A DNA stretch of 6,955 nucleotides from Methanosphaera sp. (GTDB lineage: Archaea; Methanobacteriota; Methanobacteria; Methanobacteriales; Methanobacteriaceae), in NCBI GenBank assembly GCA_013330915.1, contig DUHK01000070.1, forward strand, positions 1 through 6,955, read 5' to 3'. Below, one piece after another: positions 1 through 6,019 of the stretch. Each line of letters begins with the position of its first letter. Position 1 is the stretch's first letter. Under the pieces are notes generated by a model, which worked only from the letters and a program-made list of their open reading frames with translations, did no database searches and was not told the DNA's origin. A program made the translations under genes and the position numbers.

Positions 1-3000
1 TGAAGAACATTTCAATTGATGATAAGATAAAAAATTTCCAAGTATATATTGATCAGGTTAAACCTGAAAATGGAACTGTATTTATCAAAGGATTTGTTGA
101 AAGTCCCTTTACAAAGGAGGAAATGTCAATTTGTGTTGTAAATGCATTGAATGATAATGAGTTGATTTGCCAAATATCCCATAATGAGAAAAATGACGAA
201 TGCATATTAAGTGAAGACAATTACCAATACTTTTTTGAAACCCAAATACCAGTATCCGACAAACTCATCTTTGAATTCAATGTTAATATCAATGAATGTC
301 AAAAATCATTTAATCCAAAGGTATTTTTTACCCCTACTTCATTATTAAACAGAAATTTTAACAAAATAACGAAAAACGATTACATCCTGTCTTTTGATAA
401 AAATCAGTTTTCCATTGATAAAAAAGAATATATTTTTTCAGTAATCATCCCTTCATTTGATTCTTATTGTCTGGAAAAACAGTTGAAAAGCATATTCAGT
501 CATGGTGTGAACTCTGAAAATATTCAGGTAATAATCCTGAACAACCAATACAATGAGGATACTAAAGATATTGCTTTAAAATATAAAAAACAACATCCTA
601 ACAATGTTTTTTACATTAACCGCACCTCTTTTGAAATAAACAGCCTAATCAATACTGGAGCAGGTTATGCCATAGGAAATTATATAAGAATATTAGATCC
701 TGATGAGAAAATGTTTGATTTCGAATTGAATTATGCAAAAGAACTTATAAAAGAAAACCAGGAAAAAGTATTTTCATTTAATACTGGAGAATTTATTAGT
801 TTTAAGGAAAAAGAAATGCTTTCTTCAGAAGAATTAAATCGCAAAATAACATATGCAGATAATAAACATTTGGAAAACCTCATTAAGGATAACTATTCAA
901 AAAACATTAAAAGAATTTTAGAAAATGAATCGGAAAGCGATAATGAAAATGCTGCAAATGATTTAATCAACAAATCGGATGATTTATCCAAGAGAAAAGT
1001 CAGGATTAACCACATGCATGTTGATTGTGATAATCTCCATTTAATCGGCGAATATGATAGCAGCGGACTTGATGATGTTGAAATCAGATTGATTATGGAA
1101 GAAAATGGTGAAAAAATAAGGATTCCATGTGAAACAACAGAATACATTTCCAAATCAAATATTTCAGAGGATATTGAAAAGATAACCGAGTTTGAGGTAA
1201 GTGTGCCACTTGGAATTGACAAAAACATTAAAGCATACTTTGAGAACATCCTGGATAATGAAATGACAACCACTCCCGAACTGGAATATAAAAATTCGAA
1301 CACTGATGAAAACAGGTATTGCTTTTGTGAAAAGTATCATATTTCCAAGGAAGATGACTGCTTAAACATTTCAAGGGGTTATGCATTTTCAATAGTTATT
1401 GCAATTTACAATACTGAAAATTACTTGGAAGAATGCCTGGATTCCGTTATTAATCAGACCATCGGTTTTGAAGATAATGTTCAGTTAATTCTTGTTAACG
1501 ATGGCAGTCCCGACAATTCAAAGGACATATGCCTGAAGTATGCCGGAGAATATCCTGACAACATAGTATACATTGAACAGGAAAATGCCGGCCAGGCTAC
1601 CGCTAGAAACAACGGATTAAAATATGTTAAAGGACGTTACGTTAACTTTTTGGACAGTGACGATTATCTTGAAGAAAATGCGCTTGATAAGGTTTATCCT
1701 TTCTTTAGAAGACATGATAATGAAGTGGATATTGTTGCAATGCCCATAAAATTTTTTGGAAGAAAGGAAAATTATCATATGTTACATGATAAATTTAAAA
1801 ATGAGGGCATTATCGATTTAGAAAAAAATCCTAACAATCCTCAGCTGTCTTCATCATCAGCATTCATTAAGAAGTATCTCTTTGATGATTTTACTTTCCC
1901 AACAAATGTAATTTCATCTGAAGATACGATAATTCTCAACAAGATTCTTTTAAGAAGAAAAAAATACGGTGTTGTTAAAGATACAACATATTATTATAGA
2001 AAACGTTTTGACGAAAGTTCCACCATAGACAGCGTAGCCAAACAAAAAGAGTTTTTTACCGATAAGATGAAATATTATTTCCTCGAACTCGTTAATTACT
2101 CATTAAAGATGGAAAAGGAAGTTGTGCCATTTATACAATACCTGATTGCATATGACATACAGTGGATGCTAAAGGAACCGGACATCAGCATATTAAATGA
2201 TGAGGAAAAGGATGAATTTTTTGAAGATTTAAGAAATGTGATGAAATATATTGACAGAAAATGTATCCGTAACAATAAATTCGTAACAAACAGCATTTTC
2301 AAATCATTTTTCATGAAAGTTAAAAATGATGAAAAACACGTGGAGATAAAGGATGACGTTGTGTGTTTAAAGAGTTTCGATTATGAAATAGACAATCTAA
2401 CTAATCACAGACTATGGTTGGATATTGTTGAAATAGAAGATAATACACTTAAGATATCAGGGTTTATAAACAGTCATTTTAATTTGGATGAAACGTTGGT
2501 TGTTGCACAAAAGGAAAGTGAAGGAAACATAAGTTATTACGATGGAAAATACGTTAAATACACTTCACGTGAAAACGTGAAATTCATATCCGAGGATTGG
2601 CAATACAAGTACAATTTCGATATTGAAGTTCCATTGAATGTTGGAGAAAAGACCCATGTAAAACTTGTTACAAAATACTTTAAAGATGGAAACAAATTAA
2701 ATGACAACGAAAACAATGTAATTTCATGCATATTGAGGATAAACTTTACGAAACATGCCAAAATATCAGGAATCAGCAATTATATTGTTAAAGACGATTA
2801 TATATTGTTTTTTGAAGAGAATACCTTTAAAATTGACAGGTATTCATATAAGTTAATGAAAAAATATGAAAAACACGTTCAAAATAAGATTATTAAGTTC
2901 AAAAGGCATAACTATAAACAAGCATTGAAAATCAGGAACAAATACTTGAAACTCTATCCACTGATTCGTCGTTATAAACGTAACCATCAGATTCATATTT

Positions 3001-4070
3001 ATATGGACAGGCTTGATGTTGCAGATGACAATTCAGAACACCTGTTTAGATATGCTTCAAAACAACATGACGGTGTTAAAAAGTATTATGTGCTCTCGGA
3101 GGATTCACCTGACTTTAATAGAGTTGGCACATATGGAAACATTGTAAAATACAAATCAGAAAAAAACAAGTTACTATATCTGATGGCCGATAAGGTTATT
3201 TCAACACATCCATATGAAAGTGGAATAAATCCATTTTTCTCTTATGATCAAAAAAAGGATGAAAGAGAAAACTACAGTGGATTGATTAATTCCAAGATAT
3301 ATTTCCTGCAGCATGGTGTGACAAAAGATAACATATCTGATTGGATGAGTAAATACGACAAGAATTTGTCATTACTTGTAACCGTATCAGATTTGGAACG
3401 TGAATCATTTGATGTTGAAGGATATGGATATGATCCTAAGATTATTCAGACACTGGGTTTTCCAAGATATGATAACTTGAAAAACAACCCCGGCAAGCAA
3501 ATATTAATCATTCCTACTTGGAGAAAATATTTAAGGGGAAACAAGAACCTTTTCCTTAATTCGGACTATTTCAAAAGTCTAAATGGACTGTTAAACAATG
3601 AAGAATTCATTGACAGTGCCAGGAAGATGGGTTATAACATAGTTTTCAAGGCACATCCTGAATTAGAGAAGAACATTAATGACACTGATGAGCGGTATAT
3701 TGACCTCTTTGATATTAATGAAGACGTCAAGTTATCCACGGAGGAATCTTATCAGGAATTATTTAATAATTCATCCCTGCTGATTACGGATTATTCTTCG
3801 GTTTTCTTTGACTTTGCATATCAGAAAAAACCTGTGATATACTATCATCCGTCAGATGACTATCATTACCAGGAAGGATATTTCGATTATGAAAGTATGG
3901 GCTTTGGTGAAATAATAGACAACGAAAAATCGTTGATTAATACAATAACAAATTACATGGAAAAGGATTGTAAAATGAAAGACAAATACTCCGAAAGAGT
4001 TGATGCGTTCTTTAAATATACTGATAAAAACAATTCAAAAAGAGTATATGAATGGATTAAAAGTCATTAG
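1..4070 (+). CDS. Multidomain glycopolymer synthase: GT2-like, GT2 and CDP-glycerol glycerophosphotransferase domains (5' end outside window)
   Basis: The reading frame is open to the left edge (first full codon at base 3), giving 1355 visible residues; numbering here starts there. Domains in order: beta-sandwich (about 12-143), shortened GT2 fold (143-267), hydrophilic linker (268-331), beta-sandwich (332-460), intact GT2 glycosyltransferase (461-680) with a helical tail, beta-sandwich (801-949), basic linker (950-996), and CDP-glycerol glycerophosphotransferase (997-1352). The GT2 domain shows NDGS (499-502), DSDD (551-554) and an SSED acidic motif near 640. The C-terminal domain shows QHG (His1104), GFPRYD (1152-1157), KAHPE (His1218) and TDYSS (1262-1266), all typical of TagF/TarF-like enzymes. 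By family knowledge, GT2 domains transfer a sugar from a nucleotide sugar and TagF-like domains add glycerol phosphate from CDP-glycerol. Making a teichoic-acid-like polymer at the inner membrane face is inference. No transmembrane segment is visible. The ATG at 123 lies inside the first beta-sandwich and is not the start. The gene ends in TAG. Confidence 0.93.
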   Translation, partial: KNISIDDKIKNFQVYIDQVKPENGTVFIKGFVESPFTKEEMSICVVNALNDNELICQISHNEKNDECILSEDNYQYFFETQIPVSDKLIFEFNVNINECQKSFNPKVFFTPTSLLNRNFNKITKNDYILSFDKNQFSIDKKEYIFSVIIPSFDSYCLEKQLKSIFSHGVNSENIQVIILNNQYNEDTKDIALKYKKQHPNNVFYINRTSFEINSLINTGAGYAIGNYIRILDPDEKMFDFELNYAKELIKENQEKVFSFNTGEFISFKEKEMLSSEELNRKITYADNKHLENLIKDNYSKNIKRILENESESDNENAANDLINKSDDLSKRKVRINHMHVDCDNLHLIGEYDSSGLDDVEIRLIMEENGEKIRIPCETTEYISKSNISEDIEKITEFEVSVPLGIDKNIKAYFENILDNEMTTTPELEYKNSNTDENRYCFCEKYHISKEDDCLNISRGYAFSIVIAIYNTENYLEECLDSVINQTIGFEDNVQLILVNDGSPDNSKDICLKYAGEYPDNIVYIEQENAGQATARNNGLKYVKGRYVNFLDSDDYLEENALDKVYPFFRRHDNEVDIVAMPIKFFGRKENYHMLHDKFKNEGIIDLEKNPNNPQLSSSSAFIKKYLFDDFTFPTNVISSEDTIILNKILLRRKKYGVVKDTTYYYRKRFDESSTIDSVAKQKEFFTDKMKYYFLELVNYSLKMEKEVVPFIQYLIAYDIQWMLKEPDISILNDEEKDEFFEDLRNVMKYIDRKCIRNNKFVTNSIFKSFFMKVKNDEKHVEIKDDVVCLKSFDYEIDNLTNHRLWLDIVEIEDNTLKISGFINSHFNLDETLVVAQKESEGNISYYDGKYVKYTSRENVKFISEDWQYKYNFDIEVPLNVGEKTHVKLVTKYFKDGNKLNDNENNVISCILRINFTKHAKISGISNYIVKDDYILFFEENTFKIDRYSYKLMKKYEKHVQNKIIKFKRHNYKQALKIRNKYLKLYPLIRRYKRNHQIHIYMDRLDVADDNSEHLFRYASKQHDGVKKYYVLSEDSPDFNRVGTYGNIVKYKSEKNKLLYLMADKVISTHPYESGINPFFSYDQKKDERENYSGLINSKIYFLQHGVTKDNISDWMSKYDKNLSLLVTVSDLERESFDVEGYGYDPKIIQTLGFPRYDNLKNNPGKQILIIPTWRKYLRGNKNLFLNSDYFKSLNGLLNNEEFIDSARKMGYNIVFKAHPELEKNINDTDERYIDLFDINEDVKLSTEESYQELFNNSSLLITDYSSVFFDFAYQKKPVIYYHPSDDYHYQEGYFDYESMGFGEIIDNEKSLINTITNYMEKDCKMKDKYSERVDAFFKYTDKNNSKRVYEWIKSH
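36..431 (+). other. Protein-level repeat: beta-sandwich domain copy 1
   Basis: Residues 12-143 of the synthase resemble the third copy (801-949). The opening strand pattern 'ID-V--E--T--I-GF--S' is shared (VKPENGTVFIKGFVES here, VEIEDNTLKISGFINS in copy 3). So is the closing strand pair, DYILSFDKNQFSID here and DYILFFEENTFKID in copy 3. The matches begin upstream of the ATG at 123, which proves that the coding region continues left of it. Such strand-rich modules commonly separate catalytic domains in polymer synthases; a role in spacing or polymer binding is inference. Confidence 0.75.
429..803 (+). other. Degenerate, shortened GT2-fold domain (probable pseudo-glycosyltransferase)
   Basis: Residues 143-267 align along their length with the first half of the intact GT2 domain of the same protein: FSVIIPSF against FSIVIAIYN, then a matching helix, LKYKKQHPN against LKYAGEYPD, and GYAIGNYIRILDPDE against KYVKGRYVNFLDSDD. 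The nucleotide-binding NDGS becomes NNQY (180-183) and the metal-binding DSDD becomes DPDE (232-235). The acceptor-binding half with the ED motif is absent, replaced by a charged, low-complexity linker. A structural or regulatory remnant is more likely than an active transferase. The fold assignment is firm; loss of activity is inferred from the motifs. Confidence 0.72.
996..1382 (+). other. Protein-level repeat: beta-sandwich domain copy 2 (diverged)
   Basis: Residues 332-460 lie between the two GT2 folds. They begin with alternating strands resembling the openings of copies 1 and 3 (HMHVDCDNLHLIGEY and a following strand pair). They then run through an EFEVSVPL strand like the FDIEVPL strand of copy 3, and end directly before the GT2 motif FSIVIAIYN. 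This is the most diverged copy, and the assignment rests on strand pattern and position rather than on high identity. Confidence 0.5.
1383..2042 (+). other. Intact GT2 glycosyltransferase domain
   Basis: Residues 461-680 show the full GT-A layout of family 2: opening strand FSIVIAIYN, NDGSPDNS (499-506) for the nucleotide, the NAGQATARNNGL helix, FLDSDDYL (549-556) with the metal-binding DxD-type acids, and SSEDTIILNKIL with the putative catalytic base near 640. This domain is expected to add a sugar from a nucleotide-sugar donor; the donor cannot be read from the sequence. It sits in the same chain as a glycerophosphotransferase, so sugar and glycerol phosphate may alternate in the product (inference). 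Confidence 0.88.
2403..2849 (+). other. Protein-level repeat: beta-sandwich domain copy 3
   Basis: Residues 801-949, between the GT2 helical tail and the basic linker. The opening (LDIVEIEDNTLKISGF) and closing (DDYILFFEENTFKID) strands are the best matches to copy 1. A domain of this kind ahead of a TagF-like module is common in teichoic-acid-type polymerases. No catalytic motif is visible. Confidence 0.7.
2850..2990 (+). other. Strongly basic linker helix, probable membrane-association segment
   Basis: Residues 950-996 of the synthase carry about 17 Lys/Arg in 47 positions, interspersed with Ile, Leu, Tyr and Phe, and immediately precede the glycerophosphotransferase domain. TagF-like enzymes act on lipid-linked chains and attach peripherally to the membrane, so an amphipathic basic helix here would fit. 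The composition is seen directly; membrane binding is inference. Confidence 0.45.
2991..4058 (+). other. CDP-glycerol glycerophosphotransferase (TagF/TarF-like) domain
   Basis: Residues 997-1352 form the C-terminal GT-B-like module. It includes an N-terminal Rossmann half with the acceptor-side QHG (His1104), then GFPRYD (1152-1157), IPTWR (1170-1174), the donor-binding KAHPE (His1218), TDYSSVFFDFA (1262-1272) and KPVIYY. All the landmark residues of the family are present, so this domain should be active. It is expected to transfer glycerol phosphate from CDP-glycerol to a growing chain. Confidence 0.9.
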
Positions 4071-4080
4071 AAATACTGGA

Positions 4081-4090
4081 AGGAGGTGAT
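4081..4090 (+). promoter_or_regulatory. Near-perfect Shine-Dalgarno site at a gene without a nearby in-frame ATG
   Basis: AGGAGGTGAT is complementary to the usual 3' end of 16S rRNA over its whole length. It begins 11 bases after the TAG of the synthase and overlaps the GTG at 4086. At normal spacing, the in-frame codons downstream are ATT at 4092 and 4095, not ATG or GTG. The site therefore shows that translation restarts here but leaves the exact start codon open. Confidence 0.8.
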
Positions 4091-4946
4091 TATTATTTTT
4101 ATAAAATTAAATGGTGACAATGAGAATGTTTACAGGTTTAAAATAAATACGAATCGTTTTAGGATTCATTATAAAATATCAGACATTAAAAAATTCAATT
4201 GTCCAATCTTAGGATCATCTGCTAAAGAAGGAATCCTGGTTCTTTATAAACATCCTGTAAAAGATGTCTGGACCAACATTAAAACATTCAACAAATCTGG
4301 AAATGCAAATATAAACCTGTCACAATCTGTAGATAATCATGTGTTTTATGAAGTAATGATTTATTCTCCTTTGCTTGCCGATATGCATGAGGTAACTGTT
4401 GAGTTTGGAGATAGATATGAGGTTATCCAATCCGACAATCCAAAAGAATCCCTGCTTGTTATGGGTGGACAAAAAACTTTCGGAATCGGATGTACAACAA
4501 CCGGTACAATGTTTTCAAATATTATAGGAAGAAAATTTAACTGCAACATAGTAAATGTGTCTTCTGTGGACAATGATTATCTGGAAAGATTAAACAATTA
4601 TCTGGACAACCAAAGTAATGAAAAACAGTACAAAATTGGAATAATAGAATTGGATTATTTGAATGATAATGATAACATTGCATTAAACTCCATTATCGAT
4701 TCCATGAATTTGTGTTGTGAAAACGTTATCGGTTGGTATGCATTTAATGATTCAAATAGTAAAAAAGACCTTATCAATCAAATACTGAATGATAAGATCA
4801 AAAATGGGTTGATTGCAATAGAGGACATGTCTATGATTTTTAATGAAGATAAGGATATGTGCAGCTATGACGATGAACACATTAATGATGCAGGAAACGT
4901 TTTGATTTATAAAAAACTGAGTTCACTCATAAAAGGGGTATTATAA
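4086..4946 (+). CDS. Diverged SGNH/GDSL-fold protein, Ser replaced by Gln (first of three paralogues)
   Basis: This 286-residue protein (counted from the GTG at 4086) ends with a diverged SGNH domain. The stretch LVMGGQKTFG (124-133) occupies the place of the family's 'YGxSITQG' nucleophile elbow, so the catalytic Ser is Gln129. NIVNVSS (154-160) replaces the block II strand and its glycine, and IIELDYLNDND (186-196) sits at block III without a clear catalytic Asn. The C-terminal DDEH (262-265) keeps the Asp-x-x-His element. The N-terminal part is strand-rich and recalls the GxDLY jelly-roll domain of the two following proteins, with EGILVLY near the GFDVY position. It lacks their first 60 or so residues. 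No signal peptide is seen. The start is uncertain: GTG 4086 overlaps the Shine-Dalgarno, while ATT 4092/4095 are better spaced. It shares TAATG (1-base overlap) with the next gene. Hydrolase activity is unlikely; a binding or partner role is inference. Confidence 0.8.
   Translation: MIIIFIKLNGDNENVYRFKINTNRFRIHYKISDIKKFNCPILGSSAKEGILVLYKHPVKDVWTNIKTFNKSGNANINLSQSVDNHVFYEVMIYSPLLADMHEVTVEFGDRYEVIQSDNPKESLLVMGGQKTFGIGCTTTGTMFSNIIGRKFNCNIVNVSSVDNDYLERLNNYLDNQSNEKQYKIGIIELDYLNDNDNIALNSIIDSMNLCCENVIGWYAFNDSNSKKDLINQILNDKIKNGLIAIEDMSMIFNEDKDMCSYDDEHINDAGNVLIYKKLSSLIKGVL
4933..4939 (+). promoter_or_regulatory. Shine-Dalgarno site of the second SGNH-like gene
   Basis: AAGGGGT lies seven bases before the ATG at 4946 and inside the last codons of the preceding gene. 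It supports this ATG and shows that the TAATG junction is translated independently or by coupling. Confidence 0.7.
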
Positions 4947-6004
4947 TGGAATTTCTAAGTTCTATCCATGAAAATCTTAAGAAAATCGATGAACGTGACA
5001 TTGAATACATTGATTTATTTGACTATCCCGAATTAATCTATGGAAATGTCAATGTTAACTCCGGACTGAATTTTTGTAAATTCCCAAGGAATGTTCAGGA
5101 TGAAATGGAAAAGTATGGAACGGGTGTCTTGAATGAAATGAAACAATTTAACAGTTCATCTTCCGGAAACAGATTGCGTGTTAAAACAGATTCCAAGAGA
5201 ATTGTTTTTAAAATCCAGCTCAATAGAAAATATGATTTTATAAACATCAACAATACCAACAGTTTTGGTTTCGATGTTTATAATGTGATTAATGGCCAGT
5301 ACATTCATGAAAATGTTTTCTCGCCCGGTGATGGAAACAACATTTTTGCACATGAAATTGAAGTTCCTGAAAATGGTGAGATATGTATATTTTTACCCAA
5401 TTATAACAGCATATTATCCTTTTTCATGGGATTTGAAAAGGGTTCCTCCTTTGAAACACTCAAATATCCACAGGGTAAACGCTTGCCTGTTCTTTTCTAT
5501 GGAAACGCTGTTACCCAGGGTGCATCTGCCAGCAGAAGTGGAAACTCTTTTACAAATATCCTCAGCAGACTTCTTGACAGAGACATGATTAACGTTTCAT
5601 GTTCATCATGCTGCAAGGCAACGGACAATACCGCCGACTTTCTTGGAAAGATTAATTGTCATGCCATAGTAATTGACTATACCCATAACGCCTACGATAC
5701 AGAGGAATTTATGCGTACACATGAACGTTTCTATAAGAAAATCAGACAGTATCATCCAGACACAAAAATTGTTCTGATGACCTCCGAGAATTTTAACTTC
5801 TGGAAATCCTATGATGAATATGACGAGATTGTCAAAAACACATATGATAACGCAAGGATTCATGGTGAAAATGTTGAACTGATTAATCAGAGACAACTGT
5901 TTGATGAAAATGAATATGACATTGTAAGTGTGGACGATACACATTATAGTGATTATGGAATGTATATCGTTGCTAAAAAGTTATGTGAAATAATTGGAGA
6001 ATAA
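4946..6004 (+). CDS. GxDLY-type SGNH/GDSL family protein, catalytic Ser replaced by Ala
   Basis: A 352-residue protein with the two-part layout of GxDLY/Lipase_GDSL_3-type proteins. The N-terminal jelly-roll domain (about 20-165) has SSGNRLRVKTDS (72-83), GFDVY (108-112, the GxDLY motif) and ICIFLPNY (146-153). The SGNH domain (180-352) follows. Family members read close to 'YGSSITQG-CASRPGNAY-NILSR' at the nucleophile. Here it is YGNAVTQG then ASASRSGNSF and NILSR, so the nucleophile is Ala188. Block II (INVSCSSCC, 215-223) has lost its glycines. Block III keeps the family's 'DYDHNA' as DYTHNA (244-249, Asn248). Asp330-x-x-His333 is retained. By family the fold is an esterase or acetyl-transfer fold. 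With Ala at the nucleophile, classical hydrolysis is not expected, but the surrounding sequence is well conserved, so the protein is likely under selection. It has no signal peptide and should be cytoplasmic. Confidence 0.92.
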   Translation: MEFLSSIHENLKKIDERDIEYIDLFDYPELIYGNVNVNSGLNFCKFPRNVQDEMEKYGTGVLNEMKQFNSSSSGNRLRVKTDSKRIVFKIQLNRKYDFININNTNSFGFDVYNVINGQYIHENVFSPGDGNNIFAHEIEVPENGEICIFLPNYNSILSFFMGFEKGSSFETLKYPQGKRLPVLFYGNAVTQGASASRSGNSFTNILSRLLDRDMINVSCSSCCKATDNTADFLGKINCHAIVIDYTHNAYDTEEFMRTHERFYKKIRQYHPDTKIVLMTSENFNFWKSYDEYDEIVKNTYDNARIHGENVELINQRQLFDENEYDIVSVDDTHYSDYGMYIVAKKLCEIIGE

Positions 6005-6009
6005 GGGGA
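6003..6009 (+). promoter_or_regulatory. Shine-Dalgarno site of the third SGNH-like gene
   Basis: AAGGGGA overlaps the stop codon of the preceding gene. It stands 11 bases before the ATG at 6020 and one base before an in-frame GTG at 6011. The spacing to ATG is somewhat long and that to GTG too short. ATG is preferred because MEYLENINEKL then lines up with MEFLSSIHENL of the upstream paralogue. Confidence 0.6.
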
Positions 6010-6019
6010 AGTGTTTTTT

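Noticed and set aside
893..1303. Antisense open frame of 136 codons
   Set aside because: It lies wholly opposite the well-supported synthase frame, has no ribosome site or recognisable domain, and its composition is the complement of a Lys/Glu/Asn-rich protein.
2564..2573. Perfect 10-base palindrome TTCACGTGAA
   Set aside because: It is inside the coding region for beta-sandwich copy 3 with no second copy or promoter context; expected by chance at this length.
4111..4146. ATG-started mini-ORF of 11 codons after the strong Shine-Dalgarno
   Set aside because: It is 24 bases from GGAGG, too far for initiation, and out of frame with the SGNH-like gene; a leader peptide cannot be supported.
5292..5588. 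Plus-strand open frame of 98 codons in another frame
   Set aside because: Overlaps the conserved GFDVY to NILSR part of the second paralogue and has no similarity of its own.
5606..5944. Antisense open frame of 112 codons
   Set aside because: Opposite the SGNH domain of the second paralogue, whose frame is fully conserved; no family resemblance in the antisense product.
6014..6019. Run of six T as a possible archaeal terminator
   Set aside because: It sits directly before the ATG of the next gene in a 15-base gap with no promoter, so full termination there is unlikely.
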